The notes: generated by a model from the letters alone, not told the origin. A stretch of 64,000 bases of DNA from Bagarius yarrelli (GCA_005784505.1 VCAZ01000021.1:1606808-1670807), one strand, 5' to 3'. Counted from the stretch's first letter, positions 23,116-36,724 are shown. A program made the numbers and translations.

Positions 23116-26100
23116 AATGAAGTGTATATTATTATACTATTATGTAAGTTTTTATACAGGTCATAACTAAAAAAAAGGATTTAGTTATACATTTAAAATG
23201 ATAAATAGTTACAGTTTCTGCATTTTGCATTTGAACTGCAGCTGTAAATTATTTCCCTTTTTAGGCTGTGCCTCAATAGTCAACTTCTCTACACAAAACT
23301 CAAATTTGTTTAGACTAAAAATCATCTCTCCAGCTAATAACTATGCACAGTGGATTTTTTTTCGAACCCATGAAGTAACAAGCACTTTCCTGGCATGATC
23401 TGCTGACTCATTAAGAAACGGCAGAAGCCCACTTCATCTTTTGAATGTAGATGACATGGGGTCAGATCAATTTGGCACACATCCGGCGAGAAAGCAGATT
23501 TCTGTCAGATCAGTCATTTTAGTCATTTTAGTAATTTAAATTAATATATATATTTTCCTTTTAATTGAAACAATGGTTCATTACGTTCATTTTTTACTTG
23601 CAGAACTAATTATGATTTAACGTTCTTAAGCTCTTTGTTGTCAGATATCTACAATGAACCTCTAAACATTTAAGTTAAAGAGCTTAATCAAAGCTAGACT
23701 TGTACACACTTTAGTTTACCTGCACTTCATACAGGTGTGATGTTTAGTAATTCCTCCTGGATTTATCTCTAAGAATGTATGCTTATATTTCTGACTTTCA
23801 CTAAAATATATATTTCAACTGTTCAGTAAAAATCAGTCTGCCTTTAACTTGTTAAATAATACTCACAACAATGCGATGTGCTGTTATAAAAATGTTTCAA
23901 CAACATTGTCTAAATGCATTGACGTCAAATTAATTAGTATATATCTATCTAAATTTAATAAAACTTTAAAAAAACATTCAGTTCCTGTTATTACTTTACA
24001 TTATAACAGTAGAAAAAATATGTACACCAGCCTCATATTTTCCCTCTCTTTCTATAACATTCAATATTACAGCTCATCATGCTATAAAAAAATTAAAACA
24101 TGTAAATCTTGTTCTTACATGTTCTTACAAACTTCCTGTGTAGAAAAAGGTCTCCCCAAGTTCTATAATATCTGAATAAAGTAGTAAAATCAGATATGTC
24201 TGCTGTCTTGTTATAATAGATGCAATTGTATTGTTATAAATAATTATAAATGTGGACAGTCTGTTCAAAAAGAACTTTTAGATATGTGATGCACCTAGAA
24301 TCCATAGAACAGGCAACTTATACAACTCTGATCATTTCTAAAGGGATGTTCAGTACTAATTAATGAAGTGTGACCCATGCCTGACCCAGAGTTAAACACA
24401 GACAGCATGAATTAAACATAGGCATCCATGAGTTTGGCACTGCTCAAACTCTGTTAGAAAAAATGCTCTGTTGCTGCTGTGACCGTGACTGCAATCAGAA
24501 GGTAAAAGCAAAGCGAGGTGCACTTCACTTCACCCTAAACCCTACACCCTCACCATGCATAAATTACCACCTTCAGTAGCATTAGCACCCGAAGAGATCA
24601 CCTCAGCTGACAAAAGCTAATTTGCTCTAGTGATGCTTTATTCCTTCCATTACTTTAATTCATCTACTTGTGTTGTGCGCCAATTGTGTGTGCCAAAGAA
24701 ATTTCATCTTCTTCTTAATACCATTTAAAATCACAGAAATCAGATCTTCTTTAAATTTGGCCAGTATTTACCTGAACTCTGATCGACACAGGGAGTCTGT
24801 CTTTTTGGTTTATATATATGTGTTCATTTCGATTATTAAGCCTGTCATCAACTTTTTAAGTACTTTTAGACTTTTTAAACCGTAAATAATATAAGAAACT
24901 TGATTGGTGAGGATTTGCAGCTCTTTGGTATATTTACTTTATCTAGTTCTTACAATCTCACAATCACAATCTCACAGTGATTTTCTTGTAGCTTATGTGT
25001 TATAGAGTGTAAGATATGTTGTTGAGCTACAGTACATATGTTACAGTAAATGTCTAGCAAAAAATGTATTCAAGATACTTGTACTGTAAATGCATAAACA
25101 ATAGAACAGGACTTTTTATAGTACTCACATAAATTCTAAATAGACCTAAAATACAACTTCGGTATAGTAGGATAACCAGATAAACCAGCTGGATAAACCA
25201 GCCAACTGCAGCATGAAATATTTGCAGGGATGCCTAGGTAATCGGCAAAGGCCTTTTTTTTGTGGAGCATGTTCTTCCTGTGCTTGAATCCAGCAGATTC
25301 CCATGACTCTGATTAGAATAAGCAGGTATAGACTATGAATAGATTGATGCTCAGATAAAATGTTTCTCTATGTTCGAGTGAGCAATATTTTGTCTTCTTT
25401 TAAAACATGTTTGACCTCAAGTTAGTAAAATAGAGAAATTACAAACAAAAAATCAACCAGAATCTGTTAAATCTGCTACAACAGCAACTCTCTTTGAACC
25501 TTTGGCCAAAGAAAAATGCTTAAACTTCAAGCTGGTAAAAAATAGATGGAGTCTTAGGAAGCCCTAAAAAGCCAGTCTGCCCTACAGCACTGCTTGTCTT
25601 TCACTCTAGTTGCTGTGCTTTATAGTGGTGTGGGATAATGCCACTGAGAAATGGGGTCAGCTAACCCCAGAGCTGCAGGTTACAACCCATATTTAGTTGT
25701 TTCTTTTCCCTTTATTACTACTGCCGTTCCAGACCTGATCACATGGAAGTGCCAGAGAACTTATGTGTAACCGATTTAGCCTAAAGAGAGTGTGTTCCAA
25801 TAGGAGAAGAAGCACAGAGAATAAGGCACATTATTATTTTAAGGTTAATTTGTACTACTAAACATTATCCCAGATTTGTTGCTTTAATTAGATTTAGTAA
25901 AAGGAATTAGACAATGAAAAGCACCAGAGGGGTTTTCTTTACTGTAGTTTCATGGCTATTTCAGTTCATTTTTCAATTGTTTAAGGTTAAGTGAAAATAA
26001 TTTGCTTAAAACAAATATTAAACTCATACACTAAAATCTGCATTTACAGTATTTTCTTAATTAGAAGCTGTAGGCTAGCATTTTTCTGAAGATTTTTAAG

Positions 26101-26810
26101 GCTTATGTATAAATAATTAAAATTTTTTTGCAAACAATAATCCGTTCGTTTTTTAAAACTAAATAAACTTTTTAAGACTTCTTACAATCTGACTAAGCAG
26201 AACTCTGGTCAATGGTAAGACTTCAATCTCATTAGCAGCTGATTAATGAAAATGACATTCAAAATTATATTCAACTTCGCAGCACATTCAAAAATAGGCA
26301 GTTTTACAATCGACCCAGAGTTATGGGTGCATATGCAGACGGGTCTGTTCGAATATGGCAATGTTCATATGTTATCTTTAATTGTTCCTGAGGAAGCTTT
26401 TAGTCTGGGTGAAATATGATTCTATTAGAAAATGATGCTTTTCCATTTAGAGCAAACAGACATGAATGATCTCATTTGGACGTTTTTCAGAAGTGGGGTG
26501 GATTATAGTGTGAGGGTTAAAGAGTTACCCCATTTCAGAGCATCGTTTCAGGCCAAGATTTGAATGAAATCACTGTGCAAATTCAGGAACATCCTGAAGG
26601 ACAAGCACTGTAAAGAAGTGCTTTATTACCACACATTTTTGTGTCATCTCTTTAATACATTTAAATACTATTTCAGACTTAAAAATTCATGTTATAGTTA
26701 TTTAATTTTTTAATTTTATTATTTATTTATTTATTTATTTTAATTTTCTTCACATGAACCATAAGGCCCAAACACTATTTAGCAGCAAAAAGCCTCTGAG
26801 CTTTATGAAC
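23116..26810. other. Gene desert
   Basis: Mostly AT-rich unique DNA. The frame at 23849-24175 is AT-rich and has no family features. Segments near 23390-23510 and 24400-24630 are GC-balanced and could be regulatory, but nothing in them was recognised. Confidence 0.35.
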
Positions 26811-26905
26811 ATGTTATGTTATGGCTGTTGTAAAAGAACTCAAGGGTCCTGCACAGAGCCCTGAACTCAACCATAACTGAACACCCGAGACCTCCTCACC
26901 CACCA
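26811..26905 (+). mobile_element. Tc1-like transposase relic, short
   Basis: The phrase gcacagagccctgaactcaa followed by cataactgaacacc matches the transposase segment of the same Tc1-like family that, in intact copies, encodes the region around the last catalytic acid. Only about 95 bp remain. Confidence 0.5.
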
Positions 26906-27579
26906 TTAAAGTCTGATCTTACTAGTCATTTTTTGTGTTAATGGGAAAACACAATAAATACCCAAATAGTCATACACTATGGTAAATAGTTTGGAAGCGA
27001 CTTCAATGTGGTCACTTTATAACATTTAGAGAAATACCTCAAACGTTAGATGCAAGAGGGTTTTTGCATGTCCATTCTGCTACATAACTTTTTCCCCACA
27101 CTTCTCATGAAGAAAAATGAAAGAAAGTGGTGACGGAATGACTGTTTAAAGACAAAGGTTTAATGATAATAGGAAACAGCTTGTTTAGATGACACTTTAC
27201 AATATACTATAAAACCAATACAGATGAGACTTGCTGCTAATATCTATGTAAAATTTAAGCAAGAATAATAATATTGGAATCTGCATAATTTTGTGTATAA
27301 TAGTTTATTTTTTGTTCCTGAGAAAGGTTTGCCCTTTGCTTTGAAAAATGCCACTTCATATGCACTGTAACACTTTATCGTTAATAGTTTAGTATAGTAT
27401 ACATGCCTCCTTTAATCTTATTGTTATAACTTCTAAGTTACGGTATAAACAAAAACACACTCATGCACAAACACACAGTCATGTTTCGAGGCACTTGGTT
27501 TATCAACCTTTGTTTCTTAAACGACAGCATATGTCATTTTGGTCAGTCACCAATTCATCACCTGATTTAGCTTACGCTG

Positions 27580-27940
27580 AGACTGTGTCAAGTTAGCCCT
27601 TCATCATTAATGTTATCGTTTGTAAGGCGCTTGACATCAAGGAGTTAAGTAGCATTTTTGCATGGGCTAAATAATAAAGGTAATTTACTGCGAGGCAAAT
27701 TCCATAGCTAAAGGGTTCCTATGTTAAATAGCGCACTGACCTTTAGCGACTGATTACATAAAGAAGGCACAATCAGATTAGAGCGGGGAGGGAAAGGTCA
27801 AGCGCATTCTCTGCCATGGCCATTTCAGTCTACCTGGAGAGGCTTCATCTCAAAGCAGAAGCCCAAAAAGCTACTATTGGCCGTGAGCTATGAGGTAGTT
27901 AGCCTCGCTGCCCCAAAAGTCGTTTAAACAAAGGCCAGTG
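27580..27940. promoter_or_regulatory. Candidate conserved noncoding block
   Basis: A GC-balanced, non-repetitive stretch in a gene desert with dense plausible transcription-factor words (catcattaatgttatc, tgattacataaag, ccatggccatttcag, aacaaaggcc). No coding frame spans it. Conservation has not been tested. Confidence 0.3.
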
Positions 27941-28374
27941 TCTGGCGTGTTCATGCTTCTTTTCAACTCTCTTTCGCTATCTCTCTCTTTGCTTTGTTAT
28001 ATTCTGATTTATAATACTGTACAAGAAAAAAACAGACTAATAGAACTAATAGTAAAAAGTCCAGGTTAGAACTATTATGCTTAAATGACAGGTTTGAAAA
28101 TCTATAAATAATATCTTAATATTTTTGTATAGCTTAACCGACATAATTCAGTTAAATTTAATTTCAACAGTACAGTCTCTACAGAAATATTAAAACGACA
28201 AAGTGAAAAAATCACAAAGATTAAAATTTATATTTATCCATATAAATTATGAATGGCAAAACGTCAAAACAATCCTGCTTTAAGTGTGTTTGTGTGTGTA
28301 AGACAAAAAAGTGTGTATCATCTTAATGTAAATAAGAAACACTTTTAAAAAGATTGAGGGGGAGCTTACTACAG

Positions 28375-28492
28375 AACCCTAATCCCTAACCCTAACCCTT
28401 AGCAACTCCTAACCCTAACCCAACCCCTAACTGTAACCCTAACCAAAACCTAAACCCTAACCCCTTACCCTAACCCCTTACCCTAACCGCTC
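28375..28492 (-). repeat. Degenerate interstitial telomeric repeat (CCCTAA)n
   Basis: About 118 bp of ccctaa, cctaaccc and variants (ccctaaccccttaccctaac, aaccaaaacctaaaccctaa), equivalent to TTAGGG on the minus strand. It is impure, lies deep inside the window and is not at a sequence end. Confidence 0.9.
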
Positions 28493-28980
28493 CTACAAAC
28501 CATTTGCAGTCCTCAGCCTTTCCTTGGCTCAACACAGCACTACAAATATTGCAATATTTTGCACTGCAAATATTGCACAAAAAAAAATCTTTTTTAAACT
28601 CATCGGCACATTCGCACTTTACTCCCTAGTTAGACTTAAACTATGCATTTATACATTTAATTTGAATAGCTAATATTACTTTTTATTATAAGTTGTTTGT
28701 ATCTTTTTATTCCTACTCTTCTTTTATTCTTTTACTCTTATTGTGAGCGGGGCAATGCTATGATTGCATTCTTAGCGGGGCTTAACCCTGACTGCTGTTA
28801 GCGACCATGCAATGCTGTTCGCTAAATGCAAAAGAAAAATTATTTTGGATTCAAGAAATGTATAATTTTATGACAGTTAACCAAAAACCTGAGTACTACG
28901 AAATACAGACCTAACATAAATGCATTGGCTGGTTGATAATATTTGGGCTGCTTTTTAATAAAAATTGGTGGGTGTTTAGT
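28493..28980. other. Possible LINE 3' UTR remnant beside the telomeric block
   Basis: The words caaatattgcaatattttgc and gcactgcaaatattgcac followed by T-rich text resemble 3' UTRs of teleost LINEs. The resemblance is loose and no coding remnant is attached. Confidence 0.25.
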
Positions 28981-29389
28981 CTACAAACATGTGTTTTTAT
29001 TAATTTTTAAATTAAAAATTGTATCAAAATTTACAGAGTCGAATTGATAGTGTGGAAAAATGACAGCATTCCTGGAGTAATGTTTTCCTGAAAGCAGCCA
29101 CATAGTCGGTGTAGGGTCACTAAACGCGGTAGAGGGAGAGAGCAGCTTAGAAAGAGCAGTGTTGCCAAGCGGTTGTTTTCCACTTGTTGACAGAAGAATG
29201 GATCTGGTTGGCCCTGTTATCATAATTCCATTCTGCAAGCAGCTCTGCTGGCCCAGGAAGTGATAGGACACTGTGTGTGTGTGTGTGTTTTAGCTAACTG
29301 CAAGTTGTCTGTGTGTGCATGTATCTGTGGTATGTATAAATGTGTGTATGTGTTAGTGAGTGTGTGTGGGTGGGAGGCGCGGGCAGAGG

Positions 29390-29610
29390 AAGGCAGTTTG
29401 TCTTAGACGCTGCTCAACGCTGGCTGGCCTGTCAGCCAGTTTTATGGCGGGCCCATTAGGAGGCTGACATGGTTAATGCTGATTGCGGCAAGCGCAGCCA
29501 GGCTCTGACAGTAACGGTGAGCTGAGTGACGCAGATGATGTTAACAAGCCGGGGGATGCGACTAGGGCCCATGTTTACAATGTGGGTGTGCAAAACCTGT
29601 CTGCATGATA
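29390..29610. promoter_or_regulatory. Candidate conserved noncoding block
   Basis: GC-balanced unique DNA (tggctggcctgtcagcca, ggttaatgctgattgcgg, gtgacgcagatgatgttaac) between GT and CA runs at 29273-29289 and 29624-29642. It has no exon features. Confidence 0.3.
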
Positions 29611-30007
29611 ACACCGGCCCCTCCACACACACACACACACACATGCACACATCTACACATACAGACACAAATCTGGCCACAAACAGAGAGGAGACTGCAC
29701 CAGCAGATAATTAGGCACCCTGCAAACAAAAGAGCTGGGCTTCATTCCTCAGCCTCGTAGGCAGTGAGGAGCTGCACTGGCCTGTCATTGACAGGCTGAA
29801 GTGTGCACTTGGTCCCACGCCTTCCTGCAGTCCTCCAGAACAGTGGTACTTTAGCTGTGGAAAAGAACACGGCTTCAGCACGGCTGCTCGGTTCAACATG
29901 AGCGCTGTTTATTTTATAACCATATGCATAGTCATTAGACACCTTGCCTGTTTTGTTTTATGGCATTTATTATGACAAAAAAGAGGGTGTATAGGTACTA
30001 CAGTTTA

Positions 30008-30037
30008 CACTGTGTGTGTGTGTGTGTGTGTGTGTGT
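30008..30037. repeat. (GT)n microsatellite
   Basis: A pure GT run of about 14 units. Confidence 0.9.
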
Positions 30038-30199
30038 CCAACTCGTCTACTGTTATATGCTAAACTAAATTAGAGGCGCTCTGTATATTACACAAAATGT
30101 TGCCCACAGTTTTATCAACACAGATCACAGAATCTTTCTGTTTCCATAGCCATCAAAAAGGGGAAACATGCTCAAAAACAATTAGTGTGGAGAACTCAC

Positions 30200-30430
30200 A
30201 TTTCAAATTAAGCCGCAGGGCCGTCGCATATATAAGTCAGCCCGATGAAGTGGCAGTTAATGAGCTTCATTAATATGCTAAACAGGCCTTTTCCCCCATT
30301 TTGCTCTTGCTCTGTCCACTGCAAAGTGACCAGCTCTGGAATATTTCTAATTGCAAGTCAATTATGTCATTGAGCCTATTTAGAACTTCATTTGTATGCA
30401 AATTTAGGGTTGGGGGTTGAAGCAAGGTTC
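30200..30430. promoter_or_regulatory. Candidate enhancer-like block with paired homeodomain sites and an octamer
   Basis: Contains a near-palindromic pair of homeodomain core sites (TTAATGAGCTTCATTAA, 30258-30274) and a perfect octamer ATGCAAAT (30396-30403), with low repeat content. This is the kind of composition seen in deeply conserved developmental enhancers; actual conservation is untested. Confidence 0.35.
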
Positions 30431-30888
30431 AACACTTCACAACAGTAAGTGTATAAATAGTACATGATCTTAGCCTGAGCTGTTGAGGTGGAGATGTATA
30501 GAAACCTCACTTTGGCCTGTCAAGTTAGAGGAATCCTAAAAATGGCACAGAAGAAACAAATAGAAGGAGAGCTGTGTGTTTTCTTCAGCAGCTCTTAATG
30601 TGAATTGGGAGCTCGTCAGCTCATGGAGTGATCATTAATTGCAGTTACTACAGTGAGGTTGTCCCAGTAAATGATTTCTCGATGCATCATCTGTCTTTGA
30701 TCTCTCTCTAGTCAATAGTAGGTTTAGTGGGGCATAAAACAGTCATCAATAAAAGCTGATGAAGACATAACAGTAAGTTAAATGAACGGGCAAAGGCAGC
30801 GCCCTCCTGTGTTTAAAAACACTTCGCTCTGTTTTTGTTTGTGAAATTTGTTGTGCAGCTATTCTGTAGTTGTGCGCATTGACAGATA

Positions 30889-30889
<1 letters not shown>

Positions 30890-30941
<52 letters not shown>
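30890..30941. repeat. (CA)n microsatellite, about 26 units
   Basis: A pure dinucleotide run; frames through it on both strands encode Thr/His or Val/Cys strings and are not genes. Confidence 0.95.
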
Positions 30942-30944
<3 letters not shown>

Positions 30945-31069
30945 ATAGGTCCTATCTACACACCACAGATTCCAACAAACACATGCATTTCATTGGGTTT
31001 GGCTGGTTGTCTGTGGAGTTTGACTTGTGCGGATGAGACTGGGCACTGGCAGAGAGAGAGAGAGCTGTG

Positions 31070-31260
31070 CCTGCCGTTCGAAAAGCCCCTTAATGATTAT
31101 CAAGTTCCATTTTATTAGGGCAGGCTGGAGCTGAACATGAAACGCAGGCTTGTAAATTAGCTGCCAGGGCTGGCGTCAATACCGGAGAAAATCCGGTGAC
31201 ATTGTGAAGTCTGCCACCCATCAGCACTTAATGAATGGATGAAGTTAAGACCATTTTTAG
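31070..31260. promoter_or_regulatory. Candidate conserved noncoding block
   Basis: Unique GC-balanced DNA with ccttaatgattatcaag, ttgtaaattagctgccagg and an inverted pair (accggagaaaatccggt, 31181-31197). Confidence 0.3.
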
Positions 31261-31640
31261 TAAATTCATTACTGTATTGGACCTGACATGGTAGTTTAAT
31301 AATTGGTTTGTCACATTTTTTTCTCCCAGATGATTAATATACCTATTGATTAGGGCTCAGCGAGCATGTACACGATATGAAGAAAAATGCACACACAAGC
31401 ACTAGAATACAAAAATTCAATGGATGCTCAAAGAGTGACTGGCAGTCAGGAAAATCCTGTTTTCAACTTAATCAAATCCAGTGAAAACACTTCAGCCAGC
31501 ATAATCAGATTCTCTCTTAGCCACCATTCCAAGCCACTAAAACACTGTCCAAAAATGTTCTAGTTTCTGCAGAAATGGTAGTAATGGGAGTTTAACAAAA
31601 TCACATTCTTTAACTAATTTTATATTACACATGCATCTTT

Positions 31641-31730
31641 GGGCAGCACAGTGGCTTAGTGGTTAGCACTGTTGACTCACAGCAAGAAGGCCTGGGTTCT
31701 ATTCGATTGGGTGTAGTTATCAATAATTAA
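31641..31730 (+). repeat. Teleost interspersed repeat with tRNA-like head
   Basis: gggcagcacagtggcttagt, ggttagcactgttgactcac and agcaagaaggcctgggttct form the well-known teleost repeat phrase 'GGGCGGCACGGTGGCTCAGTGGTTAGCACTGTTGCCTCACAGCAAGAAGG' in diverged form. The copy ends by about 31730. Confidence 0.65.
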
Positions 31731-33920
31731 GCCTCCTAAATTCCTTCCTGGTTGTTTTTTGGAAATACTTTTATAGGTTCTTTACACTTGTGTTGTCCCT
31801 GACAGAAGAAAAGAAATACAGCCAAGAGCAATCCTTCTTCATCTACCCTAGTGGTCCTGTTCAAGGATGTAATCAGCACTAACTGGAACAAGGTCTTCAC
31901 CAGTACCTGAAAACACCAGGACCCACTTCAGTGATTGAGAATCTCGCTTTGCAACCGGCTGCACTTGTTCTTTGGCTCTGTTAGAAAAACCAGGTATAAC
32001 ACTGTATTTTTCTTTAAACTAAAAATGTTTCTCAAGGTCTTTAAAAGGATAACAGTTTTATAGTTATTACCTGATTTGTGAAAATAATATACAATACAAT
32101 TTTGAACTAAATTTTAAAATTATATCTGAGTGCTTTCTTAATGAGACACCTATAAGCTTGCCACATTATTTAGGATTGACTGATTTAATTATTTTACTTG
32201 ATCAACTTGCACACAGCTGTTTCCCCCATTGCAATACGAATACCACTGGGAGTCAAATGATAAAAATAGAAAATAACTAACACATTTATTTTTTTATTAA
32301 TGTTTAGTAATTGGTGTTAACGTTTTAGTGGATCTAAGATTCACCTTTGAAACGCACTAGACGTCCATATACTCTTACAACAAATCCATCTTTCAAATGA
32401 TAAAAATCCATTCTTTTTCATTATGAGAGAATGAGAGTCTTTACATTATGATCAGTCCATAGAAAAAAATTGAGCCTTATTAATGCTCCACTCTAAATAT
32501 TTTATTATACATGGACAGTATTTAAGGAAATCCATATCTTACTTGGTTTTATCAGTGGTGTTTTTTACTGTTTAGCAATGTAGAAATGTATTTATGCTCT
32601 ATGCATTTGAGCGCATCGATAGAGCAGTTGAAGTGACAGAAAACCACAACTCTCGGACTTTCAAACCTGCTCCAAACTCCAGGCAGTTTGTGAGCGAGTG
32701 AGGCTTAATTATTTCTTTACTATGTCTGCTTACAATTACACTTTCTAATATTTTACTGTGCTCAAACAGTATATACTGCCCACACATCCACTTCCAGCAT
32801 TAATTAACTATAGATCTAGTATCAATATATCTCTATAAGTAATACAGGTAAATGTCATAAAGAATCACTTTGAAGCAATGACTAGGGATGCACAATATTG
32901 GGACAGATACTAAACTCATGTATTCGTAGTTTTACAATGACAACATAAAAAAAATGGAAAATTCTCTGTCAAATATAAGATAATTCAGGTACCTTGGTTT
33001 TTGCTCCTACTATGCGAATTGACATCTCAAAATTTTATATTGTGCATAATATGGTATGTAAGTTTATGGGTATGATCTCTTAAATGTATTGATAACCTGT
33101 TCCTGATGCCTCTTTGCCATGGGAGTTTAAGGCTTCTCCATGACCCTATGTAGAATAAAGACTACTATAAAGCTGCATGTTATTTCTCTTTTAGCTTTAC
33201 TTCCCGTGTCAATCTGCTTAAGCCCGTAGTTTGTTGCTTGCAGTATACATATGGCTTTTTCATCTCTAGTTAGATCCATTTTGGAAAAAGGGAAAAACTA
33301 AACGCTTTAAAGGAGCAAAGATGCTGTCGAAGAGATCATAGAATCTGTTATGGACACATTTTCTGCTAAAGACCCGTGACTAATTAGTGACGTTATTATT
33401 CCAGACTTACTAGAACTAACACCGTGTTTTTTTCATTTTCAACTGGCATTAGATTTTTTACTGTCATTTCCAATATTAACTCCATTATACATGGTGTTGA
33501 TGAATTTGTTTGCCTCTTAGGAACACTAATAGGTATATCCAAGTTGTTTTTGATATCTTGTATAGCCTCAGGTTTACATCTTGTGCAACAAATAAATGGA
33601 TATGTCTGCAAATGCGCCTCTGGGAGAACCACATTGATATTTTATTTAAAGAAATTGCAAAGGAGACTGTAGAATAAAGGCAACAATTGTAACCTTCATC
33701 TGTAACATGCTTTATTATTGATTTGTATCGGACCACTGGCGTGTCTTTTCATGGCTTTGTAAGATTAGCCTATTCTTTAAATCCTGCAAACTGATGCCTG
33801 TAGTGTAGATATGGAAAGATAGGTACTATAATTTTAGACAGAGATACCTTTATTTATTTTTTTTAGAAGATAATCTGTCTGAAAAAAGGAATGAATCTTA
33901 TTCAGAGAGTGTCTCTTGAA
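31731..33920. other. Gene desert
   Basis: AT-rich unique DNA. Overlapping frames on both strands at 33396-33736 look protein-like in length but show no domain, no splice context and no consistent frame. Confidence 0.35.
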
Positions 33921-33924
33921 GCAG

Positions 33925-34260
33925 CATCTAGGCCTGTGATAAAGTGCTCTGCTCAATTTCCCTACAGCTGAGATTAAGAAAACCCAGCGCTGACTGCCAC
34001 AAAGGGAGCATTACCATATGAATATGGCTGTTGCATCGTGGTCTCTTTAGCCCATCAATCTCGTCTCTGTCTCGTAAAGGGAACCAGATAACCTCCAGGA
34101 GATCCCCTCTTAACCTCAATTCTGTCGGCTGGATTAAGAAATACACGTGAGCCGAGTGTTTGAGCTGCGTCCTGGCTGCACCATTATTCTTTCCCCAAAA
34201 CGAGTTATAATACAATTAATCTTGTCCAAGAGGAAAAATATGGCACCTAAGTGAATTTTA
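33925..34260. promoter_or_regulatory. Candidate conserved noncoding block
   Basis: Unique GC-balanced DNA including gggagcattaccatatgaat, cagctgagattaag and gttataatacaattaatctt. It stands out from the AT-rich flanks and holds no supported exon. Confidence 0.3.
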
Positions 34261-35569
34261 CATGAAGATCCTCCCACTACTTACTGTATTGCCAACACCT
34301 CCCTCCCACTCCCTGTTTCTGGATGTGAGGTAATGGCATTCGGGCAAAGACAATGGCTCACTGGCTCTCTGTGTGCTTTTACACTCAATATAGTACAACC
34401 AGATAAGAAGCTGGTTTATATTTGTGATACACTTAATGCCTTCTCATTGTTATAAGGAGTGAGAAGTGGAGTATGATTAATAATAAGATAACAGGAATGA
34501 AATTCCATGAATCTAATTTTCATGTTGTTCAAAGCTCAAACATAGCATTGGCTTCTTTACTTAAGTTTATGCTTTAGCAATATAATTAGCACAGTTACGG
34601 TTAACCATGTCTTATTTTTTGGAAGGAGACACAGGAGTAGTCATTTTAACAGTGGGTCCGTTAGAAATCGGGTTTTGCCCATCAGTGTTTACAGTTTACA
34701 ATAAAGCATAACTTAACACTATAATTTCAGCTGTTTGACAAAATCTGAGCTGTAGAAGCAAAGGTTCATTATAACTTGGCTGATTTTCTGATTATAAATT
34801 TAATGTGTAAAGACAGTTAGGTAGATACTGAAAGAAAGACAAATAAATACAATGACTGATTGATTAATTGATTGATTAATTAATTAATTTATCCATTACA
34901 ACGTTTATCCACTTATCCTGTTTGTTAATACTTTATCTTGGGTGTGTTGATATTAATCTGGAAAAGTGAGTTTAAAATAACAAAATAATTTATATTATAA
35001 TTGATTATAAACATATATCATGTTTTCTACGCTCAGCATATTAAAATATTTTTCCATTTGCCATTTTTTTAATATAAATCAGTAAGTATCTTTCTGGTCC
35101 TGGAACATGTCAGTGCTATAAGAATTCTGCACTCAATTATAGAGTGAGGTGCTATGATTTATTTAAATAAGACTATTTAATATACTTATCACCCATGCAT
35201 TCGACATTTGCTATAAAGGTATATGGGACAGTATATGTGTAAGGGGAAGCCATAAACCATGGCCTGATCCTTAGGGCTAACAGAGAAACGGCTGCCTGTG
35301 GAGGAGGTGTGTGTGTGAGAGAGAACACAGGTGAAATTGATTCCTGGTGTCTATATTTCATGTTGAAAATTGGCTCGTACATCCAGTGGTTTGATCTATG
35401 GGGGCCGTCGTCTTAAGAAAAAACCTTAGTAAATGTGTAATTTCTCCCTTGATGGAACACAGACGAAAGCCGATCCTTCTTATTCTTCAGTTACCCCCTC
35501 TTTCTCTCTTTCTCTTTCTCTTGCTCTCCCTTTCCTATAAAGTCTGCACTGTTCCTACAGGATTACACA

Positions 35570-35572
<3 letters not shown>

Positions 35573-35605
<33 letters not shown>
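35573..35605. repeat. (CT)n microsatellite
   Basis: A dinucleotide run within a longer pyrimidine-rich tract (about 35490-35650). Confidence 0.9.
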
Positions 35606-35613
<8 letters not shown>

Positions 35614-36189
35614 TTCTTTCTCTTTATTTCACCCCCTCCTTTACACTCTTCCTTTTCATGCTTCTTGATGTCTCCATTTCATTATGGCCCCTCCATTTAT
35701 CAACGCTTTTCTTGTAAAGACTGACTCTCGCCAATACGTGTTTTTTTGGTGAGACGACTGTGATTGTGGGTCTCTTCGCTGGTGGTGGAAGGTCATATGT
35801 ATGAGGTTGACGTAGGAGGCACTCACTGATGGAGCTGTGTAATATTCTTTACAGAAGCCCTGTTTGTTTGTAGCTGGAAAAGTATCTGAAAGCAGATGGG
35901 CTGCCCCACACGCACACCGAATGACAGGAATAAAGATAGAGTAGCAAAGGTATACAAGAGAAAGGAGTCCAAATAAATGAGGCGGACAGAGGAGCAATGC
36001 ACAGTCACTGATGTGCAAATGATAAAGAAGGCCTCTGCGTGTATCTGTGACAAAAGAGAGTGTATGTATAAGCGAAAGAGAGCGAAAGAGAGAAAGAGTT
36101 AGAGGGAGGGATAAGTGCAGGGAAATATGGGCGAGTGCATTATAATCAAGGCACTGGTAATGATAATAATAATAATGTGAAATTAGTTC

Positions 36190-36430
36190 TCTCTATCAGT
36201 GAGTGAGTGGGTAGGCCTTTTAATCATGGTCTAAAAGGTGCGAAAGCTCTTTATCATCATTGAACTGTGTCCAGGGCTAATTGTGGCCATATTTCACTGT
36301 CCGGGAGCCTGGGGTGGCCAACGATCTGGCCTGCTCGAGCGGCAGCGTGATTGAACACAGATAAAGTTGCGGCCACAGCAGGGCTCAGCTGGAAGCTGGT
36401 TTTCAAAGACATAAGCTAAGTGAAACAGAG
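36190..36430. promoter_or_regulatory. Candidate conserved noncoding block
   Basis: GC-rich unique DNA (ggccttttaatcatggtct, gggctaattgtggccat, ttgcggccacagcagggctc) in an otherwise AT-rich desert. Confidence 0.3.
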
Positions 36431-36676
36431 GGTCTCCTCACCTCCTTCGCTGCATTCCTTTATTTCTTTTTGTCTGTCTTCATTTTGCTATTCTGTTTAG
36501 TGCATATTAACAGCAATAGATATAACGCTAATTGATAAACATCATAATTAGCATTGTCAGCTGTCACTACACAACAAAAAACATAAAAAGAGGAATTATT
36601 GAAGAATATGGAAAGCCTCAGAAAAAGTTTAAAATGTAAAATATCTTTTATGCAAAATACCTTCTTGTAAATAAAT

Positions 36677-36678
<2 letters not shown>

Positions 36679-36721
<43 letters not shown>
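36679..36721. repeat. (AT)n microsatellite
   Basis: A pure AT run of about 21 units. Confidence 0.95.

Positions 36722-36724
<3 letters not shown>

Noticed and set aside
23849..24175. 108-codon frame
   Set aside because: AT-rich, no domain or splice context, and isolated in a desert.
33396..33736. Open frames on both strands in the same place
   Set aside because: Opposed frames of similar length without domains or consensus splice sites; chance is the simplest explanation.
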